A DNA stretch of 64,000 nt from Cephalopachus bancanus (lineage: Eukaryota; Chordata; Mammalia; Primates; Tarsiidae), in the NCBI GenBank assembly GCA_027257055.1, contig JAPVLO010000003.1, forward strand, positions 10,791,501-10,855,500. The letters run 5' to 3'. Each line of letters starts with the position of its first letter. Position 1 is the stretch's first letter. The notes beneath the pieces were generated by a model, which saw only the letters and a list, made by a program, of their open reading frames with translations, ran no database searches and was not told the origin of the DNA. The position numbers and the translations under genes are program-made. Shown here in pieces: positions 55,541-64,000 of this stretch.

Positions 55541-55745
55541 ATAAAAAAAAATTAGCCAGGTGTGGTAATGCATGCCTGTAGTACCAGCTACTTGGAAGGC
55601 TGAGATGGAAAGGATCACTGGAGCCCAGCAGGTCGAGGCTGCGGTGGCCAGGAGTGGCCACTGCACTCTGGTCTGGGCGACAGAGTGAGACTCCAACTCA
55701 AAATAAATAGATAAATAAAATAAAATAAAAAAGTAAAATAAAGAA
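55541..55745 (+). mobile_element. Extra Alu right arm (trimeric Alu)
   Basis: Starts at the middle linker ('AAAAATTAGCCAGG') and carries only a right arm ending 'GACTCCAACTC', then an (AAAT)n tail. No left arm, and no clear target duplication between it and the preceding dimer. It arose by tail-mediated recombination, template switching, or insertion of a 5'-truncated copy into the A-tail. Confidence 0.9.
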
Positions 55746-55787
55746 AAGGAATAGCGTTTGGCACAAAAGTGCTCATTAAAAGTTGTG

Positions 55788-55836
55788 AACACATCATTAT
55801 CATCATATCATCATCACAGTTGTCATTATCATTCTC
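55788..55836. repeat. CAT/TCA-rich low-complexity tract
   Basis: Degenerate (CAT)n words. Confidence 0.75.
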
Positions 55837-55879
55837 TTTCACAGTGGCCTGTTAAATTTCATGGAAAACACTACAATTG

Positions 55880-56045
55880 TGTGTGGTTGTGATATGTCTT
55901 TGCTTACTTTCGTTGTGTCTATCCGACTGTCAGTTCTGTGAAGTATAGACTTCATCTCTCTTATTCCCCAGTGTACCCTCACCTCCCAGCAAACTGCCAA
56001 GTCACAATGAGCTCTCAAACATTTGTTGAAGGAGTGAATGGAAGT
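55880..56045 (+). mobile_element. L2 3' end
   Basis: 'CTGTCAGTTCTGTGAAGTAT', 'CTCTTATTCCCCAGTGTACC', then 'CAAACATTTGTTGAAGGAGT' matches the L2 terminus. Confidence 0.75.
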
Positions 56046-56049
56046 GAGT

Positions 56050-56270
56050 ACTTCTTGGCTGTCAAAGGGGTTCAAAATGCTAAAACCTCAGATGGTCTCG
56101 CCAGCAAGGCAAACCCCGCACCTGGCTTCAGAGAACAGCACCGCGAGTACTCCCAGGGAATCACATTTGCATGTCTCGAAACACTTGCCTGAAAGTGGTA
56201 CAGAATTTCATCTTACTCATGGTGACTCCCAGCCTCCAATTCCCCCTCCCTACCCCTTGATCTCCCTCAC
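56050..56270. other. Unclassified, repeat-free
   Basis: Part of a 252-codon plus-strand frame (56038-56796) that begins inside L2. No domain. Overlapping frames of 142, 128 and 70 codons on both strands argue that composition, not coding, keeps this region open. Confidence 0.35.
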
Positions 56271-56800
56271 ATTTCCCTGTTTGTATTCAACGCGTCCCTG
56301 CTTGTGCGAGAAAAGCAAAGAATCCCACAAAACTCTTTTCTTTATCCTCTTTCCAGAAAAATGGGCCAATTCACAGCTGCAATCGTTGGGAGAATTTCCT
56401 GTCTGGGAGTCTGGAAACTGCCAAGAGTGGAAAGCTGCAGCCAGCCAGCGAGGCCTCTGTTGTCATTGGCCCAAACAACAACACAAACAACCGCAACAAC
56501 AACAACAACAACAAAACATGCCACGTGTGCGCAGGCACATACAAACACGCCCACAGAACCAAACCAAGCGGACAAGGCTTCAAGGAGAGCTTCTGGGCGG
56601 CTCATTCCCGCGGCGAAGCATATCCCTTGGCATCTTGCCACTGCGGCCCAGCGCCCAGCCCCCCCGCCATCTGTCATCAGCGCTCTGCCTACTGCAAGTG
56701 TGCCGACACAGTACACGGAGGCTAACAAGTAGCAAATGGAGGGGAAGGAAAAACAAAGCCACCACAGTCAGTGGGAGAAGGTGGCTCGGGCTTTGACATC
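56270..56800. promoter_or_regulatory. CpG-rich block: candidate promoter or first exon (inferred)
   Basis: About 530 bp of non-Alu sequence with roughly 25 CpGs by eye, far above its surroundings. Includes an inverted CCAAT word (ATTGG, 56465-56469), a perfect E-box CACGTG (56522-56527), and CCCGCGGCG near 56607. A (AAC)n run lies inside. No known protein domain in any frame. It fits a small CpG-island promoter or conserved regulatory element, but direction and target gene are unknown. Confidence 0.4.
56474..56515 (+). repeat. (AAC)n microsatellite
   Basis: Imperfect AAC/CAA units. They read as poly-Gln in the overlapping 252-codon frame, which inflates that frame. Confidence 0.9.
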
Positions 56801-57550
56801 AACTGACAAAAAGCCGGGAAATTCAAACTGAAGGTTTGCCCTCAAGACCTTCAGCTGCAAGGGGTGGGCTGGGGGGAAGGGTGTGCTGGGAGAGAGGCTG
56901 GCTGGGAGCGGTCTGCAAAAACGCCAGTGGCTAGAGTTAAGCAGGCTGGCTCTTCTCAGACTCTATGGACATGAGACATTACTTAAAATCCATTCCAACT
57001 GTTCATGGGTTACCCAATATTAGTCTTTCTCTTACAAGAAAAAAGGAATTTAAAAGAAAAACAACTTTTTCCAATAAAAATTCTGAAGGAAACATTTAAT
57101 CAGAGCACTGCTTGTCATATAATCCCAATTGCTAAATTCCTCCCAAATAATCACCTCCAGAGCAGAGAAATTGGGATAAATTGCCCTTACCTTGCTGTTA
57201 AATTAAGTTAGTTGTACGTTGTCATTTAAGAAACCTTTGGGGAAAAAGTTAGTGTATTTCTTTTTTCTCCATTTTTTTTACTGTAACAAAAAATAAGCTT
57301 TATAAAAACCTGTTTGCTACCAAAAAAACTACAGCAGCAAAACGACCCAAATCGGCTAAGATTCCTGCTAAAATATGTCTATGTCTTTTGCTTCCATGCC
57401 ATGGACTCTGTCTGCACTTGGATGGATGGTTGTTTTGGGGTTTTCATTCCTTAACATTGAATGCAGGGAATTGTTCTCTTATAATCTTAAATATAAGGGG
57501 AGATCCCCCTAAAAAGTGGAATTTTATTTTAGAAGGCAGGCCCCTTGAAA
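56801..57550. other. Repeat-free stretch, possibly conserved
   Basis: Contains GGGTGGGCTGGGGGGAAGGG near 56860 and ATAATCCCAATTGC near 57118 (homeodomain-like). No gene. Ends where mariner similarity begins. Confidence 0.3.
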
Positions 57551-57579
57551 TCCACTCAAACTTTGTTCCTCCAGATCAA

Positions 57580-58390
57580 ATGGTCAACCAAAGTTTTATC
57601 TGGAAGTTTTGAAAAGATTGTGTCACAATTAGTAGAAGAAATATTACAAGTTGTGACAGATGACTGGTTCTTCCACCATGACAAAATACCATGCTGAATA
57701 TCCAGCAGTTTTTGACTGAAAACAGCATGACCCCCATATTCCACCCTCCCTATTCACCTGATTTTGCCTGGAGTGACTTTTTTGTTTCCCCAGTGAAAAA
57801 AAGTTCTCAAAGGAAAATGTTTTGCAGATGTGGAAGAGGTGAAACAAAAAATGATAGAAGCACTAAAAGGCATCAAAATTGATGAGTTCAAAACTGTTTT
57901 GAGCAGTGGGAAAAGCATCTTGATAGGTGTATTGTATCAAACAGAATACTTTGAATGTCACTGAGTTTAAACATGTAAGAATAAATATACAATTTTTGTT
58001 TTGTTTAGTTTAGTTTCTTTCTTTCTTTTTTTTTTTTTTAGCTGGAGTTTCACTCTGTCACCCAGACTGGAGTGCAGTGGCCGCTCCCGGCCACCGCAGC
58101 CTCGATCTGCTGGGCTCCGGCGATCCTTCCGCCTCAGCCTTCCAAGTAGCTGGAACTACAGGCGCGCACTACCACACCTGGATCGTTTTGATCTATTGTA
58201 GAGATGAGGTCTCGCCAAGTTGCAAAGGCGGATCTCGTACCCACGGGCTCAGGCAATCCACTCACCTCAGCCTCCAAAGGCGTGGGATTACGGCTGAGCC
58301 ACCGAGCTGACTAATATACAATTTTTAATAAATTCCAGGTTTTTTGGGGTCCCTCCTCATATACGGACCCAAGTTACCAAGCATTCGATA
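57580..58390 (+). mobile_element. Mariner-type DNA transposon remnant, split by Alu
   Basis: Translated text shows decayed mariner transposase: an HHD motif near 57675, and FHPPYSPDF...SDFF near 57737-57783, which are the second and third catalytic aspartate regions of the DD34D class. A stop codon follows the HHD and the frame shifts, so it is a pseudogene. The 3' terminus after the Alu reads 'AAATTCCAGGTTTTTTGGGG', a mariner-like end. The 5' terminus is not recognised. Confidence 0.82.
57998..58312 (-). mobile_element. Alu, lineage-specific, inside mariner
   Basis: Antisense dimer. Target duplication AATATACAATTTTT (57984-57997 and 58313-58326), perfect. The 5' end of the Alu is slightly damaged ('CCACCGAGCTGACT'). 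Confidence 0.95.
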
Positions 58391-58394
58391 ACCA

Positions 58395-58520
58395 TTCCAT
58401 GAGCTTGGCATCATTCTCCCTATGTTAGAGACAGAGAAACTGAGGCCAAGAGAGTTTAAAATTACTCAAAGTTAAAATGGCAGAATCTTCAGATCTTTGG
58501 CTTTGAAGCCCTACCTTCTT
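58395..58520 (-). mobile_element. MIR SINE
   Basis: 'AGACAGAGAAACTGAGGCCA' and 'AAATTACTCAAAGTTAAAAT' in antisense order. Confidence 0.75.
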
Positions 58521-58569
58521 TTGTTTGAGACAGTGAAATCCTACCTTGCTGCTACTATTTCACTCTGCC

Positions 58570-59030
58570 CTTTTAATTCTTACCACAAAGTCACAAATGC
58601 AATAAATACTAATTTCCATTCTTCAAAAAATATTAATTAAGCAAGCAAAATTACAGTAAGTTTTAACCAACATGGTCAGCAACAACTCAGCTTCCATTCT
58701 GTTTGTTTGCCGGTGAAGTGTTATTATTTTATCACTTTAATAGTTGATTACCAAAAAAATAAACTCTGGAAAAGAAGTTTCAACCCCCAAACAATTCTGA
58801 TTGACAGCATAATAGCTTGGCTCATTATCCCTAATCGACTGAGTAAACATATATTTACAAATAAAAACACACACCAGATGTATTTTCATCCACAAGGTGA
58901 TGCTGTCAACTAAAATAGGCAATGTGCACCAACGTGCAGCATCCATCATTTTAAAGACAGATTCACCACAAAGCCTCCCGCTTCGTGATTCATGGATGAA
59001 AGCCTACATGCATGCGGGAGGCTGCAATAT
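58570..59030. promoter_or_regulatory. Candidate developmental enhancer with PBX-MEIS and FOX motifs (inferred)
   Basis: Repeat-free AT-rich block. It has a perfect PBX-MEIS-type site TGATTGACAG (58798-58807), the paired FOX-like GTAAACAT / ATTTAC words (58843-58858) followed by ATAAAAACA, and TAATTAAG near 58634. Near its end the 9-bp inverted repeat GCCTCCCGC (58973-58981) and GCGGGAGGC (59014-59022) has a 32-nt loop. No coding frame with a domain. Regulatory function is inference. Confidence 0.38.
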
Positions 59031-59069
59031 TGCCATCTTTACAAAGGAGAAGTGAGGGGCTTGAAAAAG

Positions 59070-59260
59070 CACCGATTCTAAAGTGAGAAGAATTAACTTT
59101 GAGTACGGTCTCTGCCATTTCCTGGCTTATACTTTTATGCTTTATTGCCTTCATTTGCAATGTGGGAATCATAATAGCACCTAGAGAGTAGTTTTAAGTA
59201 TTAAATGAGATAGCAGATAGAAAGATATTTTGTAAATTGTTTCAAACTAATGTAGGGTTT
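59070..59260 (+). mobile_element. MIR SINE
   Basis: 'ACGGTCTCTGCCATTTCCTG', 'CATTTGCAATGTGGGAATCA' and 'TTAAGTATTAAATGAGATAG'. Confidence 0.72.
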
Positions 59261-59521
59261 TTTTCTGTTTTTTCATATTTCTTCATCCCCTCAAATGTCC
59301 TTCGATTTCTCCCAGACTGACCAGGGTTTAAGAGGCGATATTGTATCTCCCTCTTCCCACCTTCCCTTCAGAAAGTAAAAGGCATTTTGAAGGAACTCAT
59401 AATATGTTGGAGACCAGTCTGGTACTTTACACCAAAAACCCATTTTAACTTTCACGAGTGAAGAGAGGAGTACATAGAAATAGCTTTCATTTCCCTTTCT
59501 TGTGGAATTGAACAGAATTTT

Positions 59522-59815
59522 TTTTTTTTTTTTTTTTTGAGTTGGAGTCTCACTCTGTTGCCCAGACTGGAGTGCAGTGGCCGCTCCCGGCCACCGCAGC
59601 CTCAACCTGCTGGGCTCCGGTGATCCTTCCGCCTCAGCCTTCCTAGTAGCCGGAATTACAGGCGCGCACTACCATGCCCGGCTGATTTTTGATTTATTGT
59701 AGAGATGAGGTCTCATCAAGTTGCCCAGGCGGGTCTCGAACCCGCGGGCTCAGACAATCCACTCACCTCAACCTCCCAAAGTCACGGGATTACAGGCTGA
59801 GCCACCAAGCCCGGC
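59522..59815 (-). mobile_element. Alu A at a reused target site, long form
   Basis: Antisense dimer, long form ('CTCATCAAGTTGCCCAGG'). Flanked by TGAACAGAATTTT at 59509-59521 and 59816-59828. Confidence 0.96.
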
Positions 59816-59828
59816 TGAACAGAATTTT

Positions 59829-60120
59829 CTTTTTTTTTTTTTTTTTTTGAGTTGGAATCTCACTCTGTCGCCCAGACTGGAGTGCAGTGGCCGCTCCCGA
59901 CCACCGCAGCCTCGGCCTGCTGGGTTCCGGTGATCCTTCCACCTCAGCCTTCCGAGTAGCCAGAATTACAGGCATGCGCTACCACGCCCGGCTGATTTTT
60001 TGATTTATTGTAGAGATGAGGTCTCGCTCCCAGGCAGGTCTCGAACCCGCGTGCTCAGGCAGTCCACTCACCTCAGCCTCCCAAAGGCACGGGATTACAG
60101 GCTGAGCCACCGAGCCCGGC
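59829..60120 (-). mobile_element. Alu B at the same target site, deletion form
   Basis: Antisense dimer, short form ('GGTCTCGCTCCCAGGCAGG'). Flanked by the same word TGAACAGAATTTT at 59816-59828 and 60122-60134. It differs from Alu A at many positions, so it is not a recent tandem duplicate. Confidence 0.96.
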
Positions 60121-60135
60121 TTGAACAGAATTTTC

Positions 60136-60570
60136 AAAAGCCCTACACAAAACTCTGCTAGGAGCATAATAAGTCTGCAGTAAATTTCTAAACTATGCTT
60201 CATATGTGTCTATGTGTGAACAATGTAAATTAATATATCATATCAACGCCCATAACATTCATTTGTTCATTCATTAAGCTAGTATATTGAATGCCTATTT
60301 GTACAGGACAGTTTGCCAAGGTCAGGGGTGAACAAATGGACTCAAAGTGAGCAAGTGATGGGTCCTGCCAGGAGATTTTCCTACTGTGTCAGGAATTATC
60401 TAAGTTGTTAGAAGTGTTACTGAATTTTTAGAATTTTTAGAGGAATTCGTTCTTGTAAAAGAGTAATAAAATAAGAGCTTAAGCACAGAATTCTCTTCCT
60501 GACTTTACCAACATTTGAGACCTTGAATAAATTGCACTCCTGCTTTGGGTAGTTTTCTTATTTTCTGTCA
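60136..60570. other. Mostly unclassified
   Basis: 'TTCATTTGTTCATTCATTAA'...'TGAATGCCTATTTGTACAGG' near 60260-60310 is an old repeat opening. No gene. Confidence 0.4.
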
Positions 60571-60582
60571 TGTAAGACTTTT

Positions 60583-60872
60583 CTTTTTGAGTTGGAGTCT
60601 CACTGTCACCCAGGCTGGAGTGCAGTGGCACGCTCACGGCCATTGCAGCCTCAACCTGATAGGATCAGGCGATTCATCCACTTCAACCTTCCAAGTAGCT
60701 GGAACCACAGGTGTGCACCACCATACACTGCTAAATTTTTTATTTATTGTAAAAATGAGGTCTCACCAAGTTGCCCAGACTGGTTTCAAACCCCTGGACT
60801 CAGGCAATTCTCTCGCCTCTGCCTCCCAAAGTGCTGGGATTACAGGTGTGAGCCACTGCACTTGGCTCATTG
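60583..60872 (-). mobile_element. Intermediate-age Alu, antisense
   Basis: Dimer with 'CAAACCCCTGGACTCAGG' and 'GTGTGAGCCACTGCAC'. Flanks AAGACTTTT (60574-60582) and AAGGCTTTT (60873-60881). Confidence 0.92.
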
Positions 60873-60884
60873 AAGGCTTTTCAA

Positions 60885-61440
60885 CCTCCTCTCGTTTTAT
60901 TTTCTGATAGAGTAGAACTGTTTCATTCTGAAATATTCAACTGAGGATTAAATTTGGAACAAGCAACTGTTCCATTTTTCTGTCATTTGTTTTTATACAA
61001 TGAGAGTGTGATGGCAGGTAGCTAGGTAAAGAAACAGTCCAACTGAGGACCTCGGACAAGTCAAAGAGTGGAATTTAAACAACAAAAACGTCTCCCAAAT
61101 CCTTTACTGAGCTGAAGGGCCCGTGGGGACAAGGACTGAAGATGCCTTATTCTCCATCACCTACTCTCTAGTCTCTAAAATGGTGCTGCCCATGGTAGAC
61201 ACTCACAAGTATTTGTGAAATGAAGACATGAACGAGTCAGCTTCTTATGATAACATAACACAGTTGATATAAAATAAAATATCAATCTTCCCAGTTGCTT
61301 TATCAAGCTTTCTTGAAACTCTTATGAAAAGAAGATCACGATTCTACATGGCCATGGTTACCCCTGATGCTGAAGCAGCATCTCAAGTTCCCCTAATGGC
61401 CTCAATTCTTAAATTTGAAATCTGGGATAGGGTTGAAAAT
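60885..61440. other. Unclassified
   Basis: 61110-61230 ('AAGGACTGAAGATGCCTTAT ... TCTAAAATGGTGCTGCCCAT') resembles an L2-type 3' end. Otherwise no feature. Confidence 0.35.
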
Positions 61441-61449
61441 ACACTCTCC

Positions 61450-61590
61450 GGAAGTCTGAGATCCTGGATTCTGATGCTAGCTTTTCCCTAGCTAGCTGTG
61501 TGGTCTTGAGCAAATCCTCTACTTCTTATAACCTTTCGCATCTATAAACAAGAGGTTTAGATTTCTACAATTCCTTCCAGCAACAGGAAC
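61450..61590 (+). mobile_element. MIR SINE
   Basis: 'TCCTGGATTCTGATGCTAGC', 'CTAGCTGTGTGGTCTTGAGC', 'ATCTATAAACAAGAGG'. Confidence 0.82.
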
Positions 61591-61594
61591 TTAG

Positions 61595-63500
61595 GAAGAA
61601 AGTAGGAAATTATACACATGTGGGCATTTTAAATTAAGAATTTCACCATCCAAAATGCTTCGGTTTCTTTATTAACTCCATTCCCATTTTAAGCTTGGAA
61701 AATTGGCAAAATGAGTGTGAATGTTTCAGAAGTTAATGTTATGTTGATCAACACAGCAAATAGACACTTGCCTGGAGAGTAATACGTTTTGCCAAAAACG
61801 GGCTGGCGCTGAAAACCATTGCCCTGAAAAGTCCTATCCAGCCAGCGACTCAGTCTTATCTCCTCACATATCTTCCTCCCCACAACTCAGCCTGCACCCA
61901 AAGACCAACCTGGACTGAAGTTAGGGGTACAATTAGCAGTAGCATCTCACCTCAGGACTCAACACTGAGTCATCTCCCCTGATAGTTCAACCATAACCAG
62001 GGACTTGGGTTTGATCTTAAGCCTTAATCTCCATCCTGAATCTGGGAAAATCAGACTGATTTATTCATGCACACATCCCAAAGTACTTGAGTCCTTAGGA
62101 AGTGCCATCTCCCCTCACTCATTCCTGACTCAGACATGGGACTCCTTCCTGCTCGGTGTCACCCTCATGCCACCATGCTATCTTCATCCACTCATCTATT
62201 ACTCAACTCCACTTCCTTCAGTGACAAAACTTCTGATGGCTCACACAGAAACCTTGACCACATGTAGATGACCTGACCCACAAAGTTGGAAGACATTGAA
62301 ATTTCCAAGACCAGTTTAAATATGATGTATTTGGGCCAGGTTAGTTAGGCTTGCCATTTGCAGGGAAAGGCAAGGTAGTAGGAGCAGAGCTCCCCAATAG
62401 GCACCAAGCCACAGCCTAAGAATTGTGACTGCATTTCTTGAGAGATTGCAGACCGTCTGGAAAATGCCTCACAATGGCTAGGATTCATTACCCAAAGTGC
62501 AACTATTATGATCCTGTAGGTAAAGATACTGATCTGTTCATGTTGTTTAATAGGTATTACTATTACAAGCCTGCAGGATCCCTGGAGCTAGCAGAGTCTT
62601 GATTTTGTTTGAACCCACCATTAGGAGCTAGAGTCGAAACTATGAACTGTAGTTCTATACTTGGGACCCTAATATCCATCCTTGATTTCTGCTACACACC
62701 TAGATTTGGGAGTATCACCTGCTTCCGTGATTCAGCCTGTTTATTTATCAGACTCTTGTTAAAATCTTCTTAGACCTCTGATTCTAACAGTTCCTATTTT
62801 CCCTAGTATTGATTATCATGTTCAGGAGCTTGCCCAAGAAAGTCAGCTAAAACTGATAAGTGTCGTGCCCATAGTAGCAGAACTCACATGGATAGAGGCC
62901 AAGGTCAGTTTCCATCAAGGAGGCCTAAAGCAATGTATCTGTGTGAAATGAAATCTTTTGGAAGGAAGTCCTACTGGGACCACAATGCTCACTATCGAGT
63001 CCAAAAGGCAGAGCAAACACAGGATCAAAAGAAAAAGCACTGAGGTTACTAGCAGGATGGATCCACAGCAAAACAGAGCATGCATCAATGAATAATTCAA
63101 AGTGGTAAGAGCTAAAACTGTGGACACGGATGAAGGGTGTCCCCTTATGAACCATCAAATACATGGAGCAGGCAGAGGAACATGTTCTTTGGGCCTTGCT
63201 TTCATGTGGGCCTAAACTTTCTTAGAGCATCTGGAGATTTGGCCTCCATGTCATCTAGGCTGCTCCATTTCTTCGCAGTTTATTGAGCTGAGCCAGGCAA
63301 AAGCTTGACTTATTTCATGTGGATAACGCATTTGGTCTGAATTTGTTTTACTTTTTATGAAGTAAAACTTAAGATAATGGTTTGAAACCCCAGTTAAGGT
63401 ACAGTAATACTCTATGTATTTTTTTTAGGAGATGGGAAAAAATGTTTTCATCTACCAACAATGTAACTTAGAGAAATTAAGGCTTTGTTTCACAGAATGA
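61595..63500. other. Long unclassified stretch
   Basis: About 1.9 kb with no confident repeat or gene. An 88-codon frame (62005-62271) and two overlapping minus-strand frames near 62915-63164 (hydrophobic, no domain) are not convincing. It may include very old LTR or LINE sequence. Confidence 0.4.
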
Positions 63501-63519
63501 TTCTAAGTGAGCAATGAGA

Positions 63520-63634
63520 GAACTCAGAGATTATTTGCTCCAAACCCCCTTACAAATGAGAAATTGGGGAAGGAAGGCAGAAAAGCTAACAATTTTCCCT
63601 GAATCACACAAGTAAATAGTGTTAAAACTTTTTT
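63520..63634 (-). mobile_element. MIR-like antisense fragment
   Basis: 'CTTACAAATGAGAAATTGGG' and 'CCCTGAATCACACAAGTAAA' resemble the antisense MIR core. Confidence 0.5.
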
Positions 63635-63650
63635 AAAAGTTCATTTCTTG

Positions 63651-63938
63651 GCCGGGCTCAGTGGCTCAGCCTGTAATCCCAGCGCTTTGGGAGGCTGAGG
63701 TGAGTGGATTGCCGGAGCCCGCAGGTTCGTGACCTGCCTGGGCAATTTGACGAGACCTCATCTCTACAATAAATCAAAAATTAGTCGGGCGTGGTTGTAC
63801 GAGCCTGTAGTTCCAGCTACTTGGAACGCTGAGGCGGAAGGATCTCTGGAGCCCAGCAGTTCAAGGCTGCGGTGGCCGGGAGTGGCCACTGCACTCCAGT
63901 TTGGGTGACAGAGTGAGACTCCAACTCAAAAAAAAAAA
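63651..63938 (+). mobile_element. Alu, lineage-specific family
   Basis: Perfect 16-bp target duplication AAAAGTTCATTTCTTG (63635-63650 and 63939-63954). Long form, intact tail, and so a fairly recent insertion. Confidence 0.97.
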
Positions 63939-64000
63939 AAAAGTTCATTTCTTGTGGCTCCAAGATAAGCAGACAAAGGCCTTAACAAATAGTCTTGTTT

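Noticed and set aside
55438..55745. CRISPR-like spaced repeats in Alu-dense segments
   Set aside because: Repeat spacing is irregular and units are Alu arms in a mammalian genome.
56038..56796. 252-codon plus-strand frame as a protein-coding gene
   Set aside because: It begins inside an L2 end, includes poly-Gln from an (AAC)n run, has no domain, and is overlapped by other long frames on both strands, as expected from local base composition.

Overview
Organism and type of DNA. This is mammalian nuclear DNA, and very probably primate. It carries about 34 dimeric 7SL-derived Alu copies, together with L1, L2 and MIR remnants, MaLR LTRs, old DNA transposons and long dinucleotide tracts. Most Alus are not human-type AluS/Y and not lemur/galago-type. 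They form a distinctive family with 'GGCTCAGCCTGTAATCCCG' near the 5' end, 'ACAATAAATCAAAAA' in the middle linker and 'GTGAGACTCCAACTC' at the 3' end. My inference from memory of primate Alu families is a tarsier (Tarsius/Carlito). I could not check this against a repeat library.

Genes. I see no convincing protein-coding gene, tRNA, rRNA or snRNA gene, CRISPR array or bacterial feature. Most open frames longer than 60 codons lie inside Alu, L1, L2 or LTR sequence, on either strand, and are not genes. The window reads as intergenic or deep intronic DNA.

Layout. 1-2.1 kb: old plus-strand L1 broken by two Alus and one unclassified insert. 3.3-4.0 kb: a pair of inverted ~58-bp repeats, one inside a miRNA-like hairpin. 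4.5-6.4 kb: L1 remnant, then an L2 copy split by an antisense L1. 7.1-10.7 kb: ancient LINE-like DNA, two Alus and a 1.1-kb L2. 12.7-15.7 kb: two MaLR-type LTRs around an L2. 16-21.8 kb: long CA and TA tracts, Alus, a hAT-like element and an L1M-like block. 23.3-25.3 kb: an 80-bp tandem duplication, an L1 3' end capped by an Alu, and MIR/L2. 26.5-28.8 kb: LTR fragment, a long ancient repeat and a GGAA tract. 30.5-31.0 kb: repeat-free candidate enhancer. 34.5-38.8 kb: dense Alus, two of them inside an L2. 42-51.7 kb: further Alus, a HAL1/L1M remnant and small DNA transposons. 53.2-59.0 kb: the most gene-like or regulatory-looking part, with a CpG-retaining block at 53.3 kb, a CpG-rich block at 56.3-56.8 kb, a mariner remnant and a homeodomain/FOX-motif block at 58.6-59.0 kb. 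59.5-60.1 kb: two different Alus in one target site. 63.7-63.9 kb: a final young Alu.

How it fits together. Nesting gives a relative order: L2/MIR and the mariner element are oldest, then MaLR LTRs and L1M, then dimeric old Alus, then the lineage-specific Alus that interrupt all of them and are mostly bounded by intact 12-17 bp target-site duplications. The few stretches without recognisable repeats (30.5-31.0, 53.2-53.6, 56.3-57.3, 58.6-59.0 kb) are the best places to look for function, and there the likely function is regulatory rather than coding.
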